DNA of 49,559 bases, from assembly GCA_016292215.1 (NCBI GenBank), contig JAEFBB010000014.1, positions 1-49,559 on the forward strand, given 5' to 3'. Source of the DNA: Saccharofermentans sp. (GTDB taxonomy: Bacteria > Bacillota > Clostridia > Saccharofermentanales > Saccharofermentanaceae). The notes beneath the pieces were generated by a model. The model was not told the origin of the DNA. It made no database searches and saw only the letters and a list, made by a program, of their open reading frames with translations. Shown here piece after piece: positions 40,750 to 49,241 of this stretch. The position numbers and the translations under genes are program-made. Position 1 is the first letter of the stretch. Every line of letters begins with the position of its first letter.

Positions 40750-43700
40750 TCAGTTTACCGTGATCTCGCCTTCGACTGCGTCTGCAGCGGTCGTCTCGCC
40801 GGTATCAGCGCCTGCGGCTGCGTCAGCAGCGGTTGCATCAGGTGCTGCGGTCTCAGTGGTGATCTCACCAGAGAAGATGCCTGCAGGAGGCAGGACGATC
40901 TTGTCGCCGCTGTTAGGCTTGTATGTAGCCGGATCGAGGTTGTTGTACTGATATGTCAGGATCATCGCGATCCTTGCATCAGTGCTGTCCTCGATATCGA
41001 TGCCGTATACATAGTGGAAGACATCCCACCATGTTCTGTAGCCGATGTAATCGGAGAATACGAAGTATCCGATAGGTGCATCTGCCGCAGGAGTCGTAGG
41101 TGCTGCGGTAGGAAGCGTTACCTCGACCTCGGAAGCAAGCGGGCTCGTTACGGAAGGCTCTGTCTCCTCGACATTAGCCTTGCTGCAGCCCTTGGCGATA
41201 AGGACGACCATGATGATAACGCATACGAGGAACACGCCGCAGAAACCGAAGAAGATGTATCCGTTGCGGGTCATCTTGAACTTCCTTCCGCCGCCGTTGC
41301 CGCCTCTGCCTGCGCCCGAAGCAGTCTTCGGTGCACCGGGTCTTCCCGCATTGCTCGGGCCTTCGCCTGAAGGTCTGTAAGAAGACTGTCCGGGATTTGT
41401 ATACTGTGCCTGCTGCTGAGCGCTCGGGATGCCGTCCGCACCGCCCTCGGATGCAGCGTAGCCGTAAGCATCTGCTGCGCCTTCCTGGCCGGTGTAAGGA
41501 GCCGAATCGTCAACTCCCAGGATATTGTTGAACCACTCCTCATCAAGTCCGGATGACGAAGAAGCGGATGCCTGTTCAGGTTCAGGTGTGTATGCCTGCT
41601 CCTGATAGCTCGTGAACTCTGCAGCGCCTTCTTCAGGCTGAAGTGGTGTGTACGAAGACTCGGGGTCTACGAACTGATTCTGACCGTTGTCTCCGTTGCC
41701 GAAATCGACGAAACCGTTATTCTCATCCATTGATGCGCCTCCCTGTGTGTTATATGCCCCATATATCTGCTGATCCTGCTGAGGGAACGCCTCCGTGCCG
41801 TAAGGCTGGTAAGGAGGTGTCTGTTCCTGTTCGCTGATCGTCTGGTTGTTGTAATCACCGTAAGCATACGCATCCGGAGCCTGAGTACCCGCAAGCTCTT
41901 CGGAATTGATCGCATTCTCCGGTGTATCGAAGTTGCCGCCGTCGTAGACAGGCATGTCCGGGATATCGTCTGACGCCGGAACATCATTGATCGTCTCAAC
42001 TGCATTGCCGAAGGGCAGAACAAACGGCTGCTCGGCTTCACTTACAGGCTGCGCTTCAGCGGGCGCTTCTTCTGCAGGTGCTGCCGCGGGCTCGGGTTCC
42101 TTCGGGAAGTCGACGTTAAGCTTGTCTTCTTCCTTGATCTCGGGCTTCTCCTCTTCGAGCTTGAAGTCCGGGAGCGGAATGTCGGATACTTCCTCGGAAG
42201 GTGCCTGCTCGGGCTTGGGTGCATTAGCATCGTCACCGAAAACGAGCGGCGGGGTATCGAGGAGTTCTTCCGAACTTGCCTTGCCGTAAGGATCGAAGGG
42301 CTCGGTCATGGCGGGAGCTGCGGCCTCTGCCTCAGGCTCGCCTGCAATGGTACCGGGCGCGAAAACGATCTCTTCTGCCTTATTAACGACTTCAGGTGCC
42401 TTAAGAGGCTCAGCCGTTACAACCGGCTCCTGAGGTTCTTCCTTGAGTTCTTCGGGCTTTGTCTCCGTGGCATCGAGCTTATCCTGCTGATCCTGCAGAG
42501 CCTTGGCGAGTATGCTGTCGGAGCCCTTCGCGAAGAAGAGCGAATTGAGATCTTCTACAGGCTTCGTGGGAGAGTTCTCATCCTCATCGGGTACGAATGC
42601 CGTCTGGGATACTGTCTCCATCTTGACAGGTTCTTCCGCTGCCGGAGCAGGTGCTGCTGCCGGAGCTTCAGGTTCAACGCTCGCCACGAACGGAGAAGAC
42701 TCAGCTGAGATCACTGCTTCGGGAGCGGGCTGTGATGCGAGATCAGCTGCCGCCTTCGCGGTCTCTGCATCCTGCGCGGAAGATGCCTTCATCTCTCCGA
42801 AGATGTTCTTCATGACTTCCTCGGCTGATATCTCCTCGGCAGTCTCCTGCGTCTCGGGGAAATCGACCTTGGGTGCCTCGGGGGCCGGTGCAGCCGCCGA
42901 AGCTGCTGCCGCTGCCGCATCACCGAACATAACGCCGCCTGCGCCCTGCGCTGCCGCAGCACCTGCTGCTCCTGCCGCGCCTGCCGCTGCTGCCGTTCCG
43001 GCTGCCGCTGCCGCAGTATCTGTTGCAAAATTAACGAATCCCGCCGATGCCGATGCTTCAGCTGCCTTGCCTACGAGGCCGCCGTCAACGGTCGACTGGA
43101 TCATCTCTTCTTCCTCAGGATCTTTGTCCTTCTTCTTGAAGCCGAACAGACCTCTCTTCTCCTGCTTGGTAACGCCTTCAACGAAGGAGATTGAGAACTG
43201 CATGGGTGTGTTGGGCATCCTGGCGGAAGCCTGAGTGATGATCGTACCTGCAGCATCGCACTGGTCTTCGGCATCCGTGAGGATCCTTAAGAGCTCTCTC
43301 TGTCCGAGAGAATCGTAGACCGCCTTGTTGCAGAGGATGATGCAGTCATCGGGTGTGAGCGTGAAGAAATTGGACCAGAGCGCATTGGCTGTCTTGGACG
43401 AGCAGTAATACTGGAAGTCACCTACCCTGTTGCCGTATGCATCAATGGGTTCCATAGGGATGCCCGCATCAGTGAGCGGAAACAGAGTGTCATCCCTGTA
43501 AAGAAAAGCGAGGCCGCTGCCGATAGTAACGGCAAAAGCCTCAGCGTCTTTGACTATAACACCTGAGAAATAGGGATTCCTTGTCTCAGTATCGGAGAGC
43601 TTCATATTGCCTGCAACGCCTACTGCAGTTGACAGGAACTTCTCAATGAGTGAATCGATGTCCTTGTTGCCGACCTTAACGTCGTTGCAAAGAGCACGGA

Positions 43701-43926
43701 GCTGAGGTTCGAACGGGGGCATGTCGCCCGGCTCGAAGCCCTGGATCGCGGGATGTGTGAAGATAGAGAAGAAAAATCCCTTTGCATCCTTATCCATCGT
43801 TATGTCGGCAGAACGGGTCTCGCGCTTGCCGCAAAGTCTGCCGTCCATATAGAAAGCGTCAGTCAGCGTCTGCGACGGGAAATATCTTGCCGTCAGCGTA
43901 CTGGCCAGCCGTGTTAACGTTGCCAT
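40750..43926 (-). CDS. PP2C-like / low-complexity / TM / LysM-like protein (1058 aa)
   Basis: The first 260 residues resemble a PP2C-type phosphatase fold without its metal-binding Asp motifs (DNKD- and DGxxD-like). A 600-residue Ala/Pro/Glu/Gln-rich linker follows, with runs such as GAAGAAGAAAA. One membrane segment (about 893-918, FFGFCGVFLVCVIIMVVLIA) and an outer end of about 140 residues close the protein; that end looks LysM-like (YRTWWDVFHYVYG, then NSGDKIVLPPAG). So a cytoplasmic domain is tied to cell-wall contact. The ribosome site GGAGG is 11 nt from the ATG; a TATAAT lies upstream near 43963. Confidence 0.8.
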   Translation of the reverse strand: MATLTRLASTLTARYFPSQTLTDAFYMDGRLCGKRETRSADITMDKDAKGFFFSIFTHPAIQGFEPGDMPPFEPQLRALCNDVKVGNKDIDSLIEKFLSTAVGVAGNMKLSDTETRNPYFSGVIVKDAEAFAVTIGSGLAFLYRDDTLFPLTDAGIPMEPIDAYGNRVGDFQYYCSSKTANALWSNFFTLTPDDCIILCNKAVYDSLGQRELLRILTDAEDQCDAAGTIITQASARMPNTPMQFSISFVEGVTKQEKRGLFGFKKKDKDPEEEEMIQSTVDGGLVGKAAEASASAGFVNFATDTAAAAAGTAAAAGAAGAAGAAAAQGAGGVMFGDAAAAAASAAAPAPEAPKVDFPETQETAEEISAEEVMKNIFGEMKASSAQDAETAKAAADLASQPAPEAVISAESSPFVASVEPEAPAAAPAPAAEEPVKMETVSQTAFVPDEDENSPTKPVEDLNSLFFAKGSDSILAKALQDQQDKLDATETKPEELKEEPQEPVVTAEPLKAPEVVNKAEEIVFAPGTIAGEPEAEAAAPAMTEPFDPYGKASSEELLDTPPLVFGDDANAPKPEQAPSEEVSDIPLPDFKLEEEKPEIKEEDKLNVDFPKEPEPAAAPAEEAPAEAQPVSEAEQPFVLPFGNAVETINDVPASDDIPDMPVYDGGNFDTPENAINSEELAGTQAPDAYAYGDYNNQTISEQEQTPPYQPYGTEAFPQQDQQIYGAYNTQGGASMDENNGFVDFGNGDNGQNQFVDPESSYTPLQPEEGAAEFTSYQEQAYTPEPEQASASSSSGLDEEWFNNILGVDDSAPYTGQEGAADAYGYAASEGGADGIPSAQQQAQYTNPGQSSYRPSGEGPSNAGRPGAPKTASGAGRGGNGGGRKFKMTRNGYIFFGFCGVFLVCVIIMVVLIAKGCSKANVEETEPSVTSPLASEVEVTLPTAAPTTPAADAPIGYFVFSDYIGYRTWWDVFHYVYGIDIEDSTDARIAMILTYQYNNLDPATYKPNSGDKIVLPPAGIFSGEITTETAAPDATAADAAAGADTGETTAADAVEGEITVN

Positions 43927-44028
43927 CCGGATAGTTCCTCCAAATAATTATTCAGAATGATTATAACATAACCATAAGATTCACAAAGTCTTTTATTATT
44001 TTTTAATCGGACTGTCACATTAACGGAA

Positions 44029-44058
44029 AAGAGGCCGTCCCGAACGGGACAGCCCCTT
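44029..44058 (-). terminator. Terminator of the DUF885 gene
   Basis: On the reverse strand GGCTGTCCCG and CGGGACGGCC form a stem with a 2-4 nt loop, followed by TCTTTT. It lies about 35 bp past the stop codon. Confidence 0.88.
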
Positions 44059-44087
44059 GTGTGTGATCGTTTTCGCGGTGGCGGATA

Positions 44088-46124
44088 TCAGTTGCCCTGA
44101 GGCGGTTCCATCTCGCCGCTGAGCATAGCTGTGAGGTTCTCTTCGAGCTCCTCATAGTTTGTCGTAAGGCAGTTCAGATATGCCGTGTGGATCTCGAGGT
44201 CCGTAGCATTCGGGAAGTTCTCGTGAGCTCTCTCCATGATCTGCTTTGTATGGATGAAGCCCATGCCGTACTTAACTGAATAGCAGGGTGTCGTTACGAG
44301 CAGCGTGTAGTAATCGCTGAGCGAATCTGCAGTTACTCCGTAGAGGTCGCCCATTGATGTGTTGAAGTAGTCAACACAGTCATCGATGGTCCAGCCTTCA
44401 ACGTGGATGCCGTAATCAAGAGCAGCGGTTACCATAACGTTGGAAACATCTTCGATGTAGATGAACTTTACGCCGTCAGAATCGGGATCTTCAGCGAAGT
44501 AGTTCAGCATCGCATATGTCTCGGAATATACTGCCCATCCTTCCGCATAACCTACGGAATCAGCGAGGTACATGTAAGGATGTGATGTGGCAGATCTTGT
44601 GTACAGGGACTGGAACATGTGTCCCGGATAACCCTCGTGAGCGAATGTGATACCAACGTCGGTGCTCGTGCTGCCGTTGTTGATGATGAGCATGTTGGAG
44701 TCGTAGTTATCGAGGTGATAGCCGAGGTAAGCCGCAGGGCTGAAATCCTCTTCGAATACTTCGGGAACTTCCATCAGATAGTACTCATGAGCAGGGATAG
44801 CAGGGTAATCATCCGCAACGCACTCATAAAGGTAATCAAGGTTATCGAAGACATCGCCCTTGGAGTAATCGTGATCAACGTACTCGGAGTACCAGTCATA
44901 GCTTCCGGAACCTACTATGGCAAGAAGATCAGCGGTCATCGCATCCACTTCTTCCTGGCAGAGTGCCATTGATTCTTCTACAGACATGCTGCTGTTGGAC
45001 TGTACCATGCAGAGCCATGAATAGTAAGCGTCTCCGCCTCTGTACATGCAGAGTCCTGCATCCTGTCCGTTCAACTCTTCAAGAACTCTCAGACGGTCAG
45101 CGCAGTCCTGCATCTTGGGGAAAACGACGTTCTTCATTGCATCTTCGTTCTCCTGGATGAGTCTCTCACGGTCTGCATCCGACAGGCCGTCGATGTTATC
45201 GAGTCTCTCCTCGAATGTGTCATAGAGGAAGCAGTCATCTGTCTGCTTTACGAGGTTGTCGAAGCTCTCTGCAGCTGCCTCATAGCTTGTGGGTGATGAG
45301 ATGAAGCCGTATGAGGCACGCTCTTCCTCATAGCTGATCATCTGCTCGTAGTATCTGTCGATATCCTCGAGGAGCTTGATGTAGTTCTCTGCGTCTTCAA
45401 CAGTCTCAAAGGAGAATACGTCGAGCACGAAGAACAGGTCAGCCTGAGGTCCTACGAGAGGATTGAAGCACATCGTGTAATACTCAAATGAAGTATAGCT
45501 GTATGCGTAAGAATAGTTCTCGTAGTCATATACGATCTTGTCGTAGAAGAGCCTGTCGTCAGTACCAAGAGACTCGTAGTCAATTGAATAGAGCTTCTCA
45601 AGCTGTTCGTCGTAGTAAGCTTTCTCCGTAGGATAGTCAGCTATATCGGTAATGGCATCGCCCCAGGTTACTTCGTCGAATTCCAGGCCGTAGTTCTCAG
45701 GATTCTCGAATACGATGACCGCATCCGCATAGCATGTGATGCTGTGCTTGATGGCATCTGCTTCGATCTCGTTAAGGAGATCAACGGCGTCCTGACCGGT
45801 TACGGTTCCGGGAGCCTTAGCAGGGTGAAGCTCATCGTATGTTGCAACAGTGTCAGCATAAGTCAGCTCATCGGAAGTCTCGATGTATTCACCGGGAACA
45901 TACACGACAGGGTCTGTCTGTACAGGGTCGGTAACATCGGGATCCGATGATGCAGGCTCGCTTGCTTCTGTCTTGAACCAGCTGCCGCCTTCGTCATCGT
46001 CATCCTTGTCCTTATCTTTCTTCGAACCCGAACCAAGGAGCGAAGCAAGATTACAACCGGCGAATGACGCACAGACCGATAAAACGAGCACTGCGGCCGT
46101 CAAACGTTTTGTAAAGTCTTTCAT
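44088..46124 (-). CDS. DUF885 lipoprotein, putative zinc peptidase (678 aa)
   Basis: A lipoprotein signal peptide (charged start, hydrophobic core, lipobox FAGC, Cys24) is followed by a charged linker (KDKDKDDDDEGG). The DUF885 domain has the zinc motif HEGYPGH with flanking FAHE and the far glutamate region in DSVGYAEGWAVYSE. Relatives are thought to be metallopeptidases. It is therefore a membrane-tethered protein working on the outer face. The leader is long (about 125 nt) with two inverted repeats. Confidence 0.92.
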   Translation of the reverse strand: MKDFTKRLTAAVLVLSVCASFAGCNLASLLGSGSKKDKDKDDDDEGGSWFKTEASEPASSDPDVTDPVQTDPVVYVPGEYIETSDELTYADTVATYDELHPAKAPGTVTGQDAVDLLNEIEADAIKHSITCYADAVIVFENPENYGLEFDEVTWGDAITDIADYPTEKAYYDEQLEKLYSIDYESLGTDDRLFYDKIVYDYENYSYAYSYTSFEYYTMCFNPLVGPQADLFFVLDVFSFETVEDAENYIKLLEDIDRYYEQMISYEEERASYGFISSPTSYEAAAESFDNLVKQTDDCFLYDTFEERLDNIDGLSDADRERLIQENEDAMKNVVFPKMQDCADRLRVLEELNGQDAGLCMYRGGDAYYSWLCMVQSNSSMSVEESMALCQEEVDAMTADLLAIVGSGSYDWYSEYVDHDYSKGDVFDNLDYLYECVADDYPAIPAHEYYLMEVPEVFEEDFSPAAYLGYHLDNYDSNMLIINNGSTSTDVGITFAHEGYPGHMFQSLYTRSATSHPYMYLADSVGYAEGWAVYSETYAMLNYFAEDPDSDGVKFIYIEDVSNVMVTAALDYGIHVEGWTIDDCVDYFNTSMGDLYGVTADSLSDYYTLLVTTPCYSVKYGMGFIHTKQIMERAHENFPNATDLEIHTAYLNCLTTNYEELEENLTAMLSGEMEPPQGN

Positions 46125-46159
46125 TTATAAATCCCCCTTATAAATTAAACGCTTTCTGA

Positions 46160-46226
46160 ATGGTCATCCGTAAGAATGACCATAGCATTATAGCATTTAC
46201 TGAGTGCACTCTCACCTGCGTGCACT
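46160..46226. promoter_or_regulatory. Two inverted repeats in the DUF885 leader
   Basis: ATGGTCAT and ATGACCAT (46160-46183, 8 bp apart) and AGTGCAC and GTGCACT (46203-46226, 10 bp apart) lie between promoter and gene. Either could be a repressor site or fold in the transcript. Confidence 0.5.
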
Positions 46227-46253
46227 TAGTCTTATGGTGATACTTACTGTTGT

Positions 46254-46282
46254 ATGATAGTACACTATTGCTACTATGTCAA
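46254..46282 (-). promoter_or_regulatory. Promoter of the DUF885 gene
   Basis: On the reverse strand TTGACA (46282-46277), 17 bp, then TATCAT (46259-46254). The -35 box is perfect and the -10 box has one mismatch. It overlaps the end of the AMP-ligase-like gene's 3' flank. Confidence 0.85.
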
Positions 46283-46296
46283 CACATGGGGACAAA

Positions 46297-48081
46297 TTAT
46301 TCTATATCCGCCTCGATGTCCGCTTCGTCAATGTCTTCCATCTGCGCATGGATCTCAGTCACGCGCTTGCCCAGTTCCGCATAGTCGAACCTGCCGTTCG
46401 AAGACTTGGGAATGGCCGCAAAGAAGCAGATATCAGCAGGGCGCATGGGCTCGGCGAGCATGGAGCTGCACTCGTCGTTGATCCTCTCTTCGAGCTTCTG
46501 CATGGCATCGTTGTCGTAGAAATAATCCTCTTCCGGCACGACCGCAGCCGTGAGCACCGGACCTTCGACGGTATCCGTAACAACACACGCGACAGCCTTT
46601 ACGCCGGCAACGAGTTCTATCACCTTCTCGACCTTGGACGGATAGACCGTGGCGCTCTTGATCTTGAAGCCGCCGCGGACGCTGCCGTAGCGGAAGAACA
46701 CGCCGCCTTCGTTCTCGATGCCGATGTCTTCCGTGAGAAGCCAGGATCTTCCGTCGGACAGCTTACGGAAAGGACTGTAGTGCGTACCGTCACGCATGAG
46801 GAACGATGTGCACATCGCAGGTGAGTGAACCGCGAACTCCCCTTCCCTGCCGGCAGGCATATCGAGGAACGCCGCCCTGTCGACGATCTTGACCAGAACA
46901 TCAGGCAAGGGTATTCCGACCGCACTCTCACCGTCCAACTCAGGCATGCAGTACAGGAATTCGAAAAGCTCCGAGTTGCCGTAGAACGAATGTATCTCAG
47001 GCTTCACCCCGAGATCAGCCATACGGTCAACGATGCCCGCCTTCTGAGCCAGTGTGAGCGGAACCCCGGCACTGAAGAGGAATCTGGCATTTTTCAGGGC
47101 CTGAACAGAGCCGGAAGAAGCATTGAGCCTCGCCAGTGTTCCCGAGAAAGCGACCAGTGTGTCCGGTTTGTACAGACGGATCGGCGGCATTATGTTATTG
47201 CTCTCGAACCAGGTATAGATAAGCAGAGTCTGTCCCGACAGAAGGACATTATGTATTCCCATCAGGAAGCCGTAAACATAACAGTATTCGTTGAGGCACA
47301 GCACCCTGAGAGGCGCGCCTTTCTTCTTCTCGCAGCGGCTGAAGATGATCGAAGAGATATCCGAGGCGGTATTGATCGCCCTGTCATCTGATTCTATCGC
47401 CACGACATCACGGTCACGCAGTGTCGAGACGAACCTGACCGATATCTGACCATCCGCTTCCTGAGAAGACTTGTCTCCTGTTCCATCAGCAGGCATCGAT
47501 TCGCCGGCTGCTTCGAACTCCGTCTTCCACAGCACGGAAGGAGCATCGGCATTGAGCTCGCAAACGCGGTCATACTCAGCTATTCCGCTCATGCGGTATT
47601 TGAATGAGATCCCCGCAGGAAGGAAGTCGCGGTACCTGCCGATCAGGACCTTACAGATACCCGTATCCTTGATCACTCCCGACCAGTTGCGGTACTGGTT
47701 GAAGGACATCAGCGCATATTTGGCGCCGACGCCCGTGCAGAATTCCGCGAATTCCTCGGCCGTAAAATCCGGGACCAGGAGCGATACTACCGCCCCCAGC
47801 TTATTCAAGGCATATATCGAGATTATCACGTCAGGACAGCCGCCCATGCCAAGGCAGACACCGTCGCCCGGTCTGACACCCAGCTTCTGCCACATAACTG
47901 CAGCGGTATCTACCTGACTGAGCATATCGGAATATGTAACCTTCAGGGAATAGTACTCGTATGCGGTGCGGTAAGGCTGCTCCTTACAAACGGCCGCAAG
48001 GCGCGAATACATCGTGCCGGCAGGCTTTGCATAAGCATCTCCTGTCCATTCGGGATAGTACTTGTTCCATCTGGTTTCCAT
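46297..48081 (-). CDS. AMP-ligase-like protein with degenerate motifs (594 aa)
   Basis: The general order matches acyl-CoA synthetases and adenylation domains: YSDMLSQVDTAAVMW in the N-terminal domain, YGNSELFEF near the active site, and a small C-terminal domain. Key motifs are changed. The phosphate loop TSGTTGxPK is replaced by IIFSRCEKKKGAP. The GRxDD motif reads GSVRGG, and the final catalytic lysine is Arg in SSNGRFDYAEL. I chose the ATG at 48081; the TTG at 48099 lies upstream, and neither has a clear ribosome site. A binding role or a different reaction is possible. Confidence 0.75.
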   Translation of the reverse strand: METRWNKYYPEWTGDAYAKPAGTMYSRLAAVCKEQPYRTAYEYYSLKVTYSDMLSQVDTAAVMWQKLGVRPGDGVCLGMGGCPDVIISIYALNKLGAVVSLLVPDFTAEEFAEFCTGVGAKYALMSFNQYRNWSGVIKDTGICKVLIGRYRDFLPAGISFKYRMSGIAEYDRVCELNADAPSVLWKTEFEAAGESMPADGTGDKSSQEADGQISVRFVSTLRDRDVVAIESDDRAINTASDISSIIFSRCEKKKGAPLRVLCLNEYCYVYGFLMGIHNVLLSGQTLLIYTWFESNNIMPPIRLYKPDTLVAFSGTLARLNASSGSVQALKNARFLFSAGVPLTLAQKAGIVDRMADLGVKPEIHSFYGNSELFEFLYCMPELDGESAVGIPLPDVLVKIVDRAAFLDMPAGREGEFAVHSPAMCTSFLMRDGTHYSPFRKLSDGRSWLLTEDIGIENEGGVFFRYGSVRGGFKIKSATVYPSKVEKVIELVAGVKAVACVVTDTVEGPVLTAAVVPEEDYFYDNDAMQKLEERINDECSSMLAEPMRPADICFFAAIPKSSNGRFDYAELGKRVTEIHAQMEDIDEADIEADIE

Positions 48082-48122
48082 GCAAAGAGGATAACGCAAA
48101 GACAGCTAAAATAAAACAGTAA

Positions 48123-48137
48123 CTCTATAATATAGAG
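48123..48137. promoter_or_regulatory. Perfect palindrome between AMP-ligase-like gene and tRNA-Ser
   Basis: CTCTATA-A-TATAGAG covers a -10-like box on the reverse strand about 45 bp before the AMP-ligase-like start. It may be the core promoter of that gene or an operator. Confidence 0.4.
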
Positions 48138-48138
48138 A

Positions 48139-48166
48139 TTGCCTTAACACCAAAAGTTGCTATAAT
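48139..48166 (+). promoter_or_regulatory. Promoter of tRNA-Ser
   Basis: TTGCCT (48139-48144), 16 bp, then TATAAT (48161-48166), ending 11 bp before the mature tRNA. Confidence 0.8.
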
Positions 48167-48177
48167 ATTACCGCTAT

Positions 48178-48268
48178 GGAGACGTATCGAAGTGGTCATA
48201 ACGGGGCGCACTCGAAATGCGTTTGCCGGGTTACCGGCACGTGGGTTCGAATCCCACCGTCTCCGCCA
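48178..48268 (+). tRNA. tRNA-Ser (anticodon CGA)
   Basis: Acceptor stem GGAGACG/CGTCTCC, anticodon stem GCGCA/TGCGT with loop CTCGAAA (anticodon CGA, reads TCG), the long variable arm with GCCGG/CCGGC typical of serine tRNAs, T arm GTGGG-TTCGAAT-CCCAC, and an encoded CCA. Confidence 0.97.
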
Positions 48269-48388
48269 AAAAACAAAATGGGCGTCGCAAAAAGCCAATA
48301 AACACAAGGTTTGTGGGATTTAAGTGATTCTTGAGAACACAACTTACCACTAAATGCGACAAGCGCTGAAGATGTGCCCAAAGTATAA

Positions 48389-48419
48389 AGACCGGACAGA
48401 TGTCCGGTCTTTTTCTTTT
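48389..48419 (+). terminator. Terminator downstream of tRNA-Ser
   Basis: AGACCGGACA and TGTCCGGTCT form a 10-bp stem with a GA loop, followed by TTTTTCTTTT. Between the tRNA and this point (48269-48388) is a 120-nt tail without a gene. Confidence 0.92.
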
Positions 48420-48482
48420 GGTTTTTAATAGTAAGGAATATTCCTGATTATCTGTACTATTCTTATGCTCCTTCAGAGCCCA

Positions 48483-49127
48483 TTAGAGTTCACTTGGAGC
48501 CATAACGTCAAGTGCTTCACAAACATCGTCAACATAGTTGTTGATATCCCTTTCATCGCCATAACAGAATACGATGAAAAGTGTGTCGTCCTTAAGATAT
48601 GCGCCGTAAGAACAGTGTGTGTATTGGGAATCGGCATTGATAAGGGTATAGACCATACCGCCCTCCTCGAAGCTATCCATCTCCGCATCCTCGCCGGAAT
48701 AGTCTTTGACCTCCTCGAAGTCTTCTACGAGCTCATCGTACATATCCTGTGCATCATCCTCTGACTCGAATACCTCTGAAACGAATGTGCAGACTGTGTT
48801 GCCGTAGTCGCCTACTACAAAGACGGTAGCCTCCTTAACGGAACTGTCATAGAAACCTCCAATGATAAATGTCTGCTCCATGGCATCTCTGATATCATCG
48901 CCCTCAGCATGGATGTATACACCGTCCTCGAGATCGCCTGTGTCATCCATGTACTCGACTCCGTCATGGAAATCTTCGCCATCCTCGTAAAGATCTGCAC
49001 CGTAATCCTTGGCGTACTTAGCAAGAACTGAAGGGCCGAACTTGGCGCCACCAAGGCTACATCCGGCAAAGGAAAAAACTATGGAAGCAACGATAGCGAT
49101 AGAAATGATTCCTCTATATTTCTTCAT
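48483..49127 (-). CDS. Small secreted lipoprotein, DUF unknown (214 aa)
   Basis: A lipoprotein signal (MKKYRG, hydrophobic core, FSFAGC) is followed by a strongly acidic domain of about 190 residues rich in Asp, Glu and Tyr. I do not recognise the family. I chose the ATG at 49127, where AGGAGG lies 4-5 nt upstream; the longer ORF includes this site. It is probably anchored outside the membrane. It stands between tRNA-Ser and yjdF with no operon partner. Confidence 0.8.
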   Translation of the reverse strand: MKKYRGIISIAIVASIVFSFAGCSLGGAKFGPSVLAKYAKDYGADLYEDGEDFHDGVEYMDDTGDLEDGVYIHAEGDDIRDAMEQTFIIGGFYDSSVKEATVFVVGDYGNTVCTFVSEVFESEDDAQDMYDELVEDFEEVKDYSGEDAEMDSFEEGGMVYTLINADSQYTHCSYGAYLKDDTLFIVFCYGDERDINNYVDDVCEALDVMAPSEL

Positions 49128-49224
49128 ATAACCTCCTGTAAAAAGATAAAATATGATCCTTCTCATACATAATATTAAACGGTCTCACTTACTGTTGAAA
49201 TACTGAACTAAACGAGATAGGCCG

Positions 49225-49241
49225 GGGGGCTTAGTGCCCCC
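49225..49241 (-). terminator. GC-rich hairpin over the yjdF stop codon
   Basis: On the reverse strand GGGGGC and GCCCCC pair around the stop codon in ACTAA. No T-run follows at once, so it is only a possible terminator or mRNA end stabiliser. Confidence 0.4.

Noticed and set aside
43000..43234. Forward Ala-rich frame opposite the PP2C-like protein as a gene
   Set aside because: It mirrors the low-complexity Ala/Pro/Glu stretch; no start signals.
48125..48381. 60-aa frames over tRNA-Ser
   Set aside because: Also translations of a tRNA gene with no ribosome site.
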